Numbered from the stretch's first letter, positions 1 through 10,533 are shown. The stretch is DNA of 64,000 bases from Sinotaia quadrata (GCA_028829895.1 CM054177.1:38098564-38162563); one strand, 5' to 3'. Numbers and translations: made by a program. Notes: generated by a model from the letters alone, not told the origin.

Positions 1-375
1 AGTCAACTTTACATCTAAATGCAACAGTTAATGTTAAATATGAATGTAATAGTCAATGTAACATGTAAATGACGTAGTCAGTGTTACAGCTAAATGTAAT
101 AGAAACGTTACATCTAAATGAAATAATCAATATTACAATTAAATGTAATAGTCAATGTTTAATCTTAAATGAATAGTCAATGTTTAATCTTGAATGAATA
201 GTCAACGTTACATCTAAATATAATAAGTGAACAGTCAAATCTATATCTAAATATAATAAGTGAACAGTCAAATCTATATCTAAATATAATAAGTGAACAG
301 TCAAATCTATATCTAAATGTAATGTTCAGTGTTACATCTGAATGCAATAGTCAACGTTACATCTAAATGTGGCTC
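1..375. repeat. Degenerate minisatellite, about 25-33 bp unit
   Basis: Imperfect copies of a unit built around ATCTAAATGTAATAGTCAA fill the left edge. A cleaner 33-bp sub-array (ctaaata at 214, 247 and 280) sits inside it. The array probably continues beyond the window. Confidence 0.8.
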
Positions 376-904
376 ATCATATTTCTCACGTGAAATATCA
401 TGTCACAATTCTTAATTAATAATAATAATTACAGTTCTCTCTTAAATGGGGACTTAGCGCAGTTCTCGTCTAAAAATGTTACGACAAAACGAAGTCTTAA
501 TGAAGCGCGTTCGAGTTCTTGCAGAAAAACTGACGTGTAACATTCTCGCCTGTAATGCAGGTGCCAAAGCGACCGTAATAGAAGTCTGCTCCATTAGAGC
601 TCTTAGGACATGAACACCTACTCCATCAAATGAAATGATTGCTGAATAATTGTCCTTAGGGAGAGATAAAATAGAATCTTTTCTTTTCCTTACAAATAGC
701 GCGTTTACGGGTAACCAGATGCATGCTGCACGTGCAAGAAGGCAAAATGAACGTCGTAAGGCAGAAACTCTTCACCAAACAGGTAGAAGAGAAGTAAAGA
801 AATGAAATAAATAAAACAACATTGCTTAGATGACATCTTTCAGGGTTAGAGGTCATATGAGCTCACTTTTTGTTGTTGTGACTTTGACTACCTACTGTAT
901 TTCA
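376..904. other. Unassigned intergenic sequence
   Basis: Non-repetitive AT-rich DNA. I see no coding frame with splice sites, no RNA gene and no transposon end. Confidence 0.6.
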
Positions 905-1215
905 TACTTCGAGGTTGGTTTTATACGGTGGCTACATCTTGTAGTCTATACTCCAATCACACTGTGGCTCCATCGTGTAGCTTGTATTTCAAGCGTAGTT
1001 TTACACTGCGGCTACATCCTATAGTTTCAAGCTTAGTTTTAAATTGTGGCTACATCTACACTTCAAGCTCAGTTTTACATTGTGGCTACATCTTAAATGT
1101 CTATACTTCAAAGTTAGTTTTTGCATTATATTATAGTCTATATTTCAAGTTTAGTTTTATATAGTGGTTACATACTACAGTCTATACTTCAAACATAATA
1201 TGTGGCTGCATACAA
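905..1215. repeat. Degenerate minisatellite, about 36-47 bp unit
   Basis: The core GTGGCTACATCTTGTAG and a following TATACTTCAAGCTTAGTTTT recur near 931, 965, 1011, 1048, 1084, 1166 and 1203 with indels. The small open frames here are products of the array. Confidence 0.75.
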
Positions 1216-1298
1216 AGTCGCTTTGGGTCTCGAAGATAAAGGAATGCAGGTTTTGTGATAAATTAAGAAGTATGCTCTGTACAATTCATAAGTGAATT

Positions 1299-1370
1299 AC
1301 GTGTGTGTGTGCGTGCGTGCACGAGTGTGCGCGTGTGTGCATGTTTGTAAGAGAGTGTGTGCGCGCGCGT

Positions 1371-1432
<62 letters not shown>
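1299..1432. repeat. (GT)n microsatellite
   Basis: A pure GT run occupies about 1381-1432 and is preceded by an interrupted GT/GC stretch. The His/Thr-rich open frame on the minus strand is an artefact of the repeat. Confidence 0.95.
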
Positions 1433-1434
<2 letters not shown>

Positions 1435-1799
1435 AAGTTATGAAGTACGCTCAATGAATGCAAAGTACTGTGTGATTTATTGTGAACTACAAAGTACGGT
1501 GTGATTTATTGTGAACTACGATACGACGAGTTGAGGGGCTTAAGGAACTCAAACGATAAATCATAGAAATGTGTAGTTAATCCCGTTAAGGATCTGATGG
1601 AATTTACACGGCCAAATACACTCGGGTAAGAGGACGAGAGGTAAAAAGGGACAAAATCTCACTTTGAAATGAAAAAGTAACTATCGGGTAATATCCACAG
1701 TATATTTACCTGTTAATAAACTATGAAAGTACATAGATAAGGTATTTATGCATAGTTGATGTATACACGTAGAAATATATGTGTGACTCTAAAGCCACC
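1433..1799. other. Unassigned sequence with a short tandem duplication
   Basis: A roughly 32-bp segment (AAAGTACGGTGTGATTTATT core) is present twice between 1460 and 1520. Otherwise no feature is seen. Confidence 0.6.
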
Positions 1800-2854
1800 T
1801 AAGTGATGGTTATTATTATTATTATGAATTAATTAATTAATCATCCATAACTAATTACAAGTGATGAGATCTTAATTTATGTTATTAATAATTCAACAGA
1901 AGACGCCACTATCTCACTTGGCGGATATACGGGCGATGTAAACGTTTTCTCTCTTTCACAACATTAGACAAACATTTACTGTCACACAGTATTTCCGTAG
2001 GTGGAAAAGGGCTTACCAAAGCAGAACATAAATCCATCTTTTAATATTTATTTAGCCAGTCCCCATCCACCCACCTTCTTCTCCAACATATGGTTATGAA
2101 TATGTGTAAGAAGGTCAATAAATTTAACAATAAATTTATTAAATCAACAATCAAATATACAAATAACAAATACAATGAGACGATTACTTGACATCAATAT
2201 TTCCACACACAAAAAAACATGTTTGAATAAGTTCAATAACTAAACAGTCTCATATTTGAACACATAATTCGACAGATTAGTGTCAATACAAACCACAGGA
2301 TAGTTCTAATCAGAGAAATGAAATGAAATTATTAGAGATAAGTGAGAATAACCTTGTACATAACCTTGTCTAGTCAAGGTTGCAATAGTGTTTTACCTGC
2401 TTTTCGTAACAAAGTCACAAATTTATTGTTCATGTTATTAATTATCAGTTCCATGTCTCCCTCACACTTGTAGAACACTGGTGAGCTAATCAGGCACACT
2501 ACCGTATTAGCACTCTCAAGCAGAACAACAATTGTAGCAATTTTTAGTAACTTTCTTGTACCAGAAATTCCACGAAATAATCAGCATACTTTGCCACCAT
2601 ACATCAACAGATTGCAGTGAATCCTTACACTTACACACTGGGGGTAGAGACTTCTCACATCTGCCAAGCTCATAGTAGTTTATAAATCAGTAAACCAAGA
2701 GATTCGGGTAAAACAAGGAAATGCTACTTATTCCCTGTAAAATGCAATCAGGAAGCAAACACTATGTTCCCAGTTTATTCATTTTTAACTCCATTCTTTC
2801 TTACATTCAAGTATCAACTTACAGTTTCCCTGCAACAGTATTTATTAGCCCCCC

Positions 2855-2919
<65 letters not shown>

Positions 2920-3120
2920 CATAATAAATATTACATATTTGTTTATGAAAAGGTTCACTAGAAATAATGTCAAGTGTTTAGCATACTACATATAAACATC
3001 ATAGTTCTTAATTTGTAGAAATAATAGTCTACCCACATAATACATCTCTTCAGAAAAACAAGTATAACATATAAATAGTAAAAGTGCATGAAATATTTTT
3101 AAGTCCATTTTCTCTCATTC
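1800..3120 (+). repeat. Dispersed repeat family, copy A
   Basis: This segment is alignable by eye with 33915-34760 (landmark CTTGGCGGATATAC) and 49395-50045 (landmarks AACAATTGTAGCAATTT and ATAATCAGCATA). All three lie in the same orientation. No coding frame survives and no TIR, LTR or target duplication was found, so the class is unknown. It could be the UTR of a retroelement, a non-autonomous element or a Helitron-like unit. This is the longest copy. A C-run/(CA)n tract interrupts it at 2849-2916, where copy C has ordinary sequence. Confidence 0.7.
2849..2916. repeat. C-run followed by (CA)n
   Basis: About 22 C residues run straight into about 23 CA units inside dispersed repeat copy A. 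Confidence 0.95.
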
Positions 3121-3470
3121 AGTCAGTTAACTCACCATTAAGCCAATGGCTGCCTTTCATGACCTGACTTCTTGCCACTCCAAATTCAAAGTGATTAGAC
3201 AATAGAATTATTTACAGCAGGTAAACCTTTGATCTCAGCCCATTTACTGGTTCATTCTTGGAAATCTTAACCATTGGATAATAAAAACTACTAATCCAGT
3301 TGGAAGTGATTTGGATTGATCAGCAATTTCTAGCCTGTCCTCTAACTTTTTTTTTACTTCCAACTTAGATACTTAAAAATATCAACAAAAGCAGTGTCCA
3401 ATGTCAGGTCACTTTGACATTCAACAATCAAGTCTAGAAATAGGGATAGTCAAATTTATTCTGCCACATT
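3121..3470. other. AT-rich sequence, possible extension of copy A
   Basis: Positions 3388-3470 match the reverse complement of 20300-20392 (shared GTCACTTTGACATTCAACAA and TAGAAATAGGGATA). The dispersed family may therefore extend this far. No gene is seen. Confidence 0.5.
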
Positions 3471-3605
3471 ATGTATGTATGCATAATATTAAGGATATAT
3501 GCATACATGTATAAATATATAAATATATGTATGCATAATATTAAGGATATATGCATACATGTATAAATATATAAATATATGTATGCATATTATATAAGGA
3601 TGTAT
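3471..3605. repeat. 52-bp AT-rich tandem repeat
   Basis: GCATAATATTAAGGATATAT recurs at 3481 and 3533, with a partial third copy. Similar TATGCATA-rich sequence continues to the retrotransposon junction at 3784. Confidence 0.8.
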
Positions 3606-3779
3606 GCATATAAGTAATCGTTTATATATATATGCACACAATCACATACATAAATCAGTGCAACTATGCATGCAAAAATTTAAATATATGAGTAGCAATG
3701 TATGCATGAATATAAATATATCAGTATATATATGTATCAAATAATGTATATATGCATATAAGTATATAAGTATGTGTAA

Positions 3780-3784
3780 TTGTG
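3780..3784. repeat. Target-site duplication, left copy (TTGTG)
   Basis: TTGTG immediately precedes the 5' LTR and recurs immediately after the 3' LTR at 12080-12084. Five base pairs is the usual duplication length for gypsy-class integrases. Confidence 0.9.
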
Positions 3785-5330
3785 TGTCACAGTCTGATAA
3801 AATTGTCCGACTTCGTGACCCACTTGCCTTGTTTACTTCAAATTCGAATATTTGAAACCCTTGGCCCTTTGTTCAAAGCTTCCTTTTTCTAGGTGCTTCT
3901 AGAACAGGTCAAGATGTTATGTAACTTTAGGACCATTGTCCAGTTCTCGAACCAACCACATGCTTTGCGAACAGTCACGTGATACGCAATATACCTTTCT
4001 ATATATGTACCCACACGCTTCCGCTCCCTCACTTCGAGCACATTTTAGCTAATTCCATCAGCTTACTCGGGTCGTGAGAGGCAGCCGGCGCCATAGAGAA
4101 TCAAGGTACCCTTCGACTTCTCTCAAAGGTATCATTTTATTTAATAGTATTTGCCTATGTATTGTTTAAGTATGTATTTGTGCTATGTATTATATGATTT
4201 CCATATACACTTGAGCATGGTTCAGAGAAATAGCTGAAAACCTATATGTTACGGAATATAAATTTATTGTAACCATTTTTCCATTTCTGTACTTTAATTT
4301 ATATTGTTTTAATTCACTAAGAGCCAGAATGCTGCGCTCGATATGAATTCTTCATGTAATTCAATTATTGCGTGTAATTTAAATTGTAAATTGTGAAGCG
4401 CTCTGTCGGCTTGAATTACCCCTTGTATGAACATTAATTTAACGTTGTATCTATTTTATTGCTTCATACGTCATGACTGTTAAATGGAACCCATGTGAGA
4501 CGATTATATTTTTTCTAAATCTAATTGTAAGCGACGCGAGGTCGAAACTCTTTGTTCAGCGCATTTAATTGAGCCATGCCTAGGTAGGACCTGTTAGGTT
4601 GAGAACTATATCCAAACACGTTGCATCCACAGGTCGGCTCATGGTTCATGTTCACCCATGCCTCACCTGCATTAGCTTATTGGTGTAAGCGTGTCGAAAT
4701 CCACTCTGAGGGCCATGCTGCAAAAATTCCAGTTCCTAGCCACTAACAAAGGGACATCATTCCTTATGCACCACGTGTGTCGTTAAAGGGGGACTGAGGG
4801 AACGAACCGGCATGATTGAGTGTTGAGACCAAGGATACAAGAATAAAGCTAAGTGCAAGATCAAGTGTACAGATCTCAAAGGAACACTTTTCTGGCAATT
4901 TAGATTGACAAAAATCAGGCATAGGCGCGTAAAGACAGAGTGAGGACTATTCGCGTTGCATTCGATTTATTGTTAATTTGTTAAACTTTATTAAATCTTA
5001 TTTTCTTTGTTAATACCTCTTAGTAGTTGATTTCTATGCACAATAGACCAATTAGATTAATTCTTAGATTTGAATGGGGGCGGATGAGCAGAAAGATTGA
5101 TGACGAGTGCATATTAATTTAGAGGGATTTAACTGTTTTCAAATCTAGCTAAAAGTTCGCAGTTTATTAGTCTGTAAATTTGTCGTCTGAACTACAAGAC
5201 GCACTTTTAATTAGTCAGATAATAAATTGAGCAACCAGTCTGCGTAGAATATGAGAGGAAGAATTAATTATATTTAAAGTCTTTTAATTATTCTAAGCAG
5301 GGTCTTTAAATAAATACTGGAAACGTAACA
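3785..5330 (+). repeat. 5' LTR
   Basis: Starts TGTCACAG and ends GTAACA, equal in length to the 3' LTR (1546 bp) and apparently identical. It contains a TATA box (4000-4006), an initiator-like TCACTT (4029-4034), an E-box CACGTG (3976-3981) and a candidate polyadenylation signal AATAAA (4842-4847). This is long for a gypsy LTR. Confidence 0.95.
3976..4034 (+). promoter_or_regulatory. LTR core promoter: E-box, TATA box, initiator
   Basis: CACGTG at 3976-3981, TATATAT at 4000-4006 and TCACTT at 4029-4034. The A of TCACTT lies 31 bases from the first base of the TATA box, the usual spacing for RNA polymerase II initiation. Transcription would begin near 4031, making the U3 region about 246 bp. 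The same arrangement exists in the 3' LTR at about 10725-10783. Confidence 0.6.
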
Positions 5331-5332
5331 AG

Positions 5333-5350
5333 TGGGGGTCGTCGCGGGAT
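5333..5350 (+). other. Primer-binding site, tRNA-Pro-like
   Basis: TGGGGGTCGTCGCGGGAT begins 2 bp after the LTR. TGG pairs with a tRNA CCA end. The TGGGGG start and CGGGAT end match what a proline tRNA 3' end would require, but the middle is shifted by compensating one-base indels. The primer is therefore inferred and the exact isoacceptor is uncertain. Confidence 0.6.
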
Positions 5351-5954
5351 TGATATGTATTAAATTGTAACTTGTAACATTTTTCATACATAGGGCGTAT
5401 CATAACCTAGAAACGAACGAACGAACAGAATTGCCAATTGTTCTTTTGATTTTTGTATCACTGATTTTCTTTGCTTTTGTTGTGACATGTGCATGTATTC
5501 TTTTGCAGAGTAGCGTGCATGTTAGTTAATGTTGATATATTTAAGCGTAGTTAAATATGTCATGTTAGCTATTGAATGATTTATTTAGTATTGTGTTACT
5601 GAGTACTTCATTGTGAGGAGTCGAAGGTTATACCGCCAGCTAGGAGAGTTATCGGTAGTAACAGACTTCGGACTATTATATTTAGGGTGCTAGATATAAT
5701 GTGTAATGTTGTATGGTAGGAGCCGTGACATTACGAAAGTCTTGGAACAGCGGACACTGTGACAAGCAGGTGAAACGTGTAAAGAGTTAACGCGTAATTT
5801 ATTTCGGAAGGTGTTCTGAGTAAATTAAATAATTTTTGTAAGGTTGTAGCCTAAAAGTTATTTTCGGGATAAGCGGAGTTATCGCCGACGGTTAAAAAAA
5901 ACACACAATTCACGAGATACATTTTTATTGTAGCCAGCGCGCTAAGACAGTAAA
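5351..5954 (+). other. Retrotransposon 5' leader
   Basis: Untranslated sequence between the primer-binding site and the Gag start, with short GAAC repeats near 5414-5427. A TTTTGCAG at about 5501-5508 could act as a splice acceptor, but nothing supports its use. This region normally carries dimerisation and packaging signals; none can be recognised by eye. Confidence 0.6.
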
Positions 5955-8900
5955 ATGGATCGCAAACAGGTTCTCGAAGACCTGAAAGAAACCGGTATCA
6001 TGATAGGATATCAGGGTGACGAACTGACTAGCTACGTTAGAACTAAGCTAGAGGAAGTGGAGAAAGCGGAAAGAGAAGAACGTATAGCTAATCGCGAGTT
6101 GAAGAAGTTAGAAGCTGAAAAACTAGCCGAAACAGAAGCTAAACGCATCGCAGCTGACGCAGAAGCTAAAAGGTTAGAAGCTGAAAGATTAGCCGACATC
6201 GAAACAAAACGTATCGCAGCGGACACAGAAGCCAAACGCATCGCGGCAGACGCGGAAATAAAACGGTTAGAATGGGAAGTAAAGAAACTAGAAGTTACTA
6301 ATCCAAACCGTGACCGCAGAAGCAGTGGTGATTCGCATTCTAGCGATGGAAATAATCACAGTAGAATTGAAAACATCATTCCAAAGATAAATATGGTCCC
6401 ATTTGATGAGAACAAAGATCAAATAGACGCGTATTTAAAAACGTTTGAAAAGTTAGCCAGAGCAACAAGCATTCCAGCGGAACATTGGGCGATAAATTTA
6501 TCCGGGTTACTGCAGGGTACTGCGAAAAACGAATTCAATAAGCTTAGCGATTCTGAGTCAGATAATTACGACACAGTCAAGGCCGCATTATTGAAACGAT
6601 ACAGACTCACCGCAGATACATACCGACGTAAGTTTAAACAGGCCACGAAAGCGAGTTCAGAGACGCACGCACAGTACATACGACGCGTCACGGACTTGTT
6701 CCAAAGATGGATAGATCTAGCTGAAACTCCACAGACATACGCAGGTCTTAGGGATGAAATGGTAAAAGACCATATTCTCGGGTCATACAAATCAGATCTA
6801 CTGATTCACTTAGCAATAAGGGAAAAATCTACGCTAGAGGAGATAGGCAACGCCGCCGATCGCTTTGATGACGCACATTCTCAATTCTCGAACGCACACG
6901 CGAACAACAAGTCTCGACCGAACGAACCGCAGACTCGAAAGGATAAGAAAAATGACGGGAAGGCACCTAATGAGCGTGATGATAAAACATCTAAACCCGA
7001 CACTAAAAACAAGTCCGACAAACAGAAAGATAAAAAGAATCTTGCATGTTACACTTGTGGTGATAGTGGCCATTTTTCACGAACATGTCCTGAAAAGAAA
7101 ACAGCTAAAGTTTACGCAGTAGAAAGTCATACACCTAAAACAGAAAAGTCGAATCGAACACCAGTACAGGCAAACGGTCACGATACAATCGCTTTGCTTG
7201 ATACAGGGTGTGAGCTAGACGCTATTGTAAATGCATCATTAGTTAACCGTACCGACTACACAGGGGAGACAATCTCTGTCACCTTTGCAAACGGCGAACA
7301 AGACATTTTACCAGTAGCTGAAGTCTCGATTGTTTCAGACTTTGTAGAAGGAACAGTCAAAGCGGCAGTTATGGAAAACTCACCGCATGACGTGATCCTT
7401 GGTTGCAAGTATGTTTTGCCGTGCAAAAAACAAACTTCAACTGAACCACCACTGGTTAACGCTGTAACCAGAGCAGCGAGTAGTAAAGACAAATCTGTAA
7501 CTGCACCGATGTCTGCCGCACCAGCCGTAGATAAAGCAACAGTTAGCGAGATTAAAATATTACAAGCTGAGGACGAAACACTAGACAAGTTACGCAGACA
7601 AGCTGTACTTGTTAGTGACGTCAACACTGACGATTCGAATAAGAAAGCGTGCATTATTCTGAAAAAGGGTTTATTGTACCGCTATTCGAAAGTGGGAGAC
7701 GAATTTCGGAAACAATTAGTCGTTCCACAAACCAAACGAAATGACGTATTACGATTAGGTCATGAGAGTCTTTTTGGTGCACACATGGGTGTACAAAAAA
7801 CAACTAGTCGTATTACAAGTGAGTTTTATTGGCCGGACATCACTGCCGATATCCGTAGATTCGTGTTAAGTTGCGACACATGCCAGAGAACACAGTCTAA
7901 AAATTCAATCAGACCCGCACCGTTAGGAGAGCCTGAACTGATCAGTGAACCCTACAAGCGCGTAGCATTGGATTTGATTGGGCCTATAATACCCACATCA
8001 ACGAGAGGTAATCGATACGTGCTGACCACTATTGATTACGCAACAAGATTCGCCGACGCAGTACCATTGAAAAATATTGATACTGAAACTGTCGCCGAAG
8101 CCCTTTTCGGTCTTTGGAGTCGTGTTGGAATTCCTACTGAAATTTTGACGGATCAGGGGAGTCAATTCATAGGCAACGTAATGAAGGAAGTAAATCGTTT
8201 ACTTTCCATCAAACATCTTACTTGCACACCATACCACCCCCAGGCAAATGGTCTGATTGAAAAATACAATGGGACATTAAAAACAGCACTTAAAAAGCTC
8301 GCCACAGATAAACCGAAAGACTGGGACAGATACATCCCTGCCCTACTATTTGCATATAGGGAGGTGCCACAATCTTCCACCGGGTTTTCACCATTTGAGC
8401 TACTTTACGGACGTACTGTACGCGGACCGATGATGATTTTGAAGGCACTTTGGACTGATGAAAAGACAGATGACGAAGTTAAGACAACTTATACATACGT
8501 CACTGACTTAAGAAACCGTCTTGAAACTATAGGCAAGATAGCACGGGAAAACGTGACGATAGCTCAGTCTAGACAGGCAGAATATTACAATAAGCACACC
8601 AAACCTAGAGAATTTGAAGTTAATGACAAAGTGTTACTGTTGCTTCCTGAAGCACATAACAAACTTCAGATGAAATGGAAGGGGCCCTTTGTAGTTACCG
8701 CCAAGCTAGGGGGACTGAACTATAAGGTGCAGACAGGAAAGAGAGAGAAAATCTTTCATGTTAACCTACTCAAAAAGTACATAAGCCGTGAGGATCAAAC
8801 CACTCAAGCTGATTTTGTCGTAGCGACGATAGTTACAGAAGACGAGGGGGATACTGATTGCGTCACTGGTACTTTACCAAACTGTCCTCTACAGACGGAC

Positions 8901-10310
8901 GAAACTGTCAAAGACGTTAGGGTAAATGAAGCCTTGACAGAAAGACAGAAAAAAGAAGTGAATGAATTGCTCAATGAGTTCTCATCTACTCTGACAGACA
9001 AACCAGGGTTGACAGACTTAATAGAATTTTCACTGAAGCTGACTGACAACAAACCGATACGTTTGAAGCCGTATCCGTTGCCACACGCTAAGATAGATGA
9101 CGTTAGACGTGAGATTAAGACTATGCTAGATCTAGGGGTCATAGAGAAGACTGACAGTGCCTACGGATCACCCATCGTGTTGATTAAAAAACGTGATAAC
9201 TCGTTCCGTTTTTGCGTAGACTACCGCAAACTCAATCAAGTGACAGAGTTTTGTGCCGAACCTCTTCCTGATCCGGATCTCATCTTCACTAAGCTAGCTA
9301 ACGCTCATTACTATACCAAAATAGATTTGTCACGCGGTTTTTGGCAAATCAAGGTCAAGGACACTGATCGACACATACTAGCTTTCACTACACCAGTAGG
9401 AAACTACACATGGAAAGTTATGCCTTTCGGAGTTTCAAACGCTCCAAGCATTTTTTCTAAAATGATGCGGTCATTGTTAGAACCACTGTACGGACGTGGA
9501 GTTGAGAACTTCATGGATGATTTAATTCTAGGCACCCAGACATGGGAGGAGCACTTAACACTCTTACGAGATGTGCTAGCCAGATTAAAACAAGCCAACC
9601 TCACTGCCCGCCCTACGAAGTGTGAAATAGCACAATTCTCCTTAGACTTCTTGGGACACAAGTTGAGTCATGGAACTATGTCGCCAAGTGAAGCTAAGAT
9701 AGCACAACTTAAGGACACTTCACAACCGCTAACAAAAACACAAGTTAGAAGTTTTCTTGGTCTTGCTAACTACTACAGAAAATTCGTACCAGATTTTAGT
9801 GCCATTGCATGTCCTCTGACTGACTTGACACGTAAGAATATGCCTACAAAAGTAGTGTGGACTGATGCATGCCAAAACGCTTTTGACACACTGAAATCTA
9901 GACTGACTTCAGATTTAGTTGTTAAACTGCCAGATCTGACAAAACCATTCTTGTTAAGGACTGATGCTAGCAACACAGGATTAGGAGCAGTGTTATTACA
10001 AGAACACAATGACACCAAACACCCAGTTGCATATGCAAGCCGTAAACTCACAACTACTGAACAGAAATATTCCACCAGTGAAAAGGAATGTCTTGCAATA
10101 GTTTGGGCCATAAAAAAGTTCGAAAACTATTTGTACGGAAAAACCTTTGTCATTGAGTGCGATCACCAGCCGTTGGCCTTTCTCGGACAGGCGCAATTTA
10201 CGAACAGCCGTTTAATGCGTTGGTCTTTGTTTCTGACACAGTATGACGCAAATATTCATTACATCAAAGGGTCTTTGAATGTTGGCGCAGATTACATGAG
10301 TCGTGCTTGA
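5955..10310 (+). CDS. gag-pol: Gag-Pol polyprotein (PR-INT-RT-RH order)
   Basis: A single 1451-residue frame encodes the particle protein and all enzymes for reverse transcription and integration. The start at 5955 has a good context (AAAATGG). Residues 30-115 are a charged coiled coil with internal IAAD repeats. Residues 140-300 are a capsid domain whose second half (223-290) looks SCAN-like. A CCHC knuckle uses C365, C368, H373 and C378. The protease has D416-T-G with ILG ending at 483. Integrase has an HHCC finger (H603, H610, C640, C643), catalytic D673, D733 and E769 (D,D35E) and a GPF motif at 910-912. Reverse transcriptase follows (about 985-1300; D1124, FMDD 1186-1189). RNase H comes last (D1337, E1378, D1403). 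No frameshift or stop separates gag from pol, so excess Gag would need another mechanism. Domain calls are secure; the SCAN comparison is an inference. Confidence 0.96.
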   Translation: MDRKQVLEDLKETGIMIGYQGDELTSYVRTKLEEVEKAEREERIANRELKKLEAEKLAETEAKRIAADAEAKRLEAERLADIETKRIAADTEAKRIAADAEIKRLEWEVKKLEVTNPNRDRRSSGDSHSSDGNNHSRIENIIPKINMVPFDENKDQIDAYLKTFEKLARATSIPAEHWAINLSGLLQGTAKNEFNKLSDSESDNYDTVKAALLKRYRLTADTYRRKFKQATKASSETHAQYIRRVTDLFQRWIDLAETPQTYAGLRDEMVKDHILGSYKSDLLIHLAIREKSTLEEIGNAADRFDDAHSQFSNAHANNKSRPNEPQTRKDKKNDGKAPNERDDKTSKPDTKNKSDKQKDKKNLACYTCGDSGHFSRTCPEKKTAKVYAVESHTPKTEKSNRTPVQANGHDTIALLDTGCELDAIVNASLVNRTDYTGETISVTFANGEQDILPVAEVSIVSDFVEGTVKAAVMENSPHDVILGCKYVLPCKKQTSTEPPLVNAVTRAASSKDKSVTAPMSAAPAVDKATVSEIKILQAEDETLDKLRRQAVLVSDVNTDDSNKKACIILKKGLLYRYSKVGDEFRKQLVVPQTKRNDVLRLGHESLFGAHMGVQKTTSRITSEFYWPDITADIRRFVLSCDTCQRTQSKNSIRPAPLGEPELISEPYKRVALDLIGPIIPTSTRGNRYVLTTIDYATRFADAVPLKNIDTETVAEALFGLWSRVGIPTEILTDQGSQFIGNVMKEVNRLLSIKHLTCTPYHPQANGLIEKYNGTLKTALKKLATDKPKDWDRYIPALLFAYREVPQSSTGFSPFELLYGRTVRGPMMILKALWTDEKTDDEVKTTYTYVTDLRNRLETIGKIARENVTIAQSRQAEYYNKHTKPREFEVNDKVLLLLPEAHNKLQMKWKGPFVVTAKLGGLNYKVQTGKREKIFHVNLLKKYISREDQTTQADFVVATIVTEDEGDTDCVTGTLPNCPLQTDETVKDVRVNEALTERQKKEVNELLNEFSSTLTDKPGLTDLIEFSLKLTDNKPIRLKPYPLPHAKIDDVRREIKTMLDLGVIEKTDSAYGSPIVLIKKRDNSFRFCVDYRKLNQVTEFCAEPLPDPDLIFTKLANAHYYTKIDLSRGFWQIKVKDTDRHILAFTTPVGNYTWKVMPFGVSNAPSIFSKMMRSLLEPLYGRGVENFMDDLILGTQTWEEHLTLLRDVLARLKQANLTARPTKCEIAQFSLDFLGHKLSHGTMSPSEAKIAQLKDTSQPLTKTQVRSFLGLANYYRKFVPDFSAIACPLTDLTRKNMPTKVVWTDACQNAFDTLKSRLTSDLVVKLPDLTKPFLLRTDASNTGLGAVLLQEHNDTKHPVAYASRKLTTTEQKYSTSEKECLAIVWAIKKFENYLYGKTFVIECDHQPLAFLGQAQFTNSRLMRWSLFLTQYDANIHYIKGSLNVGADYMSRA

Positions 10311-10533
10311 TGCCATCAAGTGCCGGTACTGATAGAATGTTGTTTAATCAATTAACTGAACCCTACGGATTCCTTCCTGTAAATATGAAATATAGTTGCA
10401 CACTTTATTTCTAGGAATGTCGAAATTTTTTTTGTGTAAATTTTTCTTCATTGTGGACTTCTACATTTTATCATACATAATTTGTAGGAGGCATTTTATC
10501 TTTGGCAAGATAAACGCCTCAAAAGCAAGGGGG
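10311..10533 (+). other. Retrotransposon 3' untranslated region with polypurine tract
   Basis: 223 bp between the RNase H stop and the 3' LTR. It ends in AAAAGCAAGGGGG (10521-10533), the primer for plus-strand synthesis, which directly abuts the LTR TG. No env or other extra frame fits here. Confidence 0.85.

Noticed and set aside
10311..10533. Envelope-like third gene in the retrotransposon
   Set aside because: Only 223 bp separate the RNase H stop from the LTR, with no frame or membrane segment.
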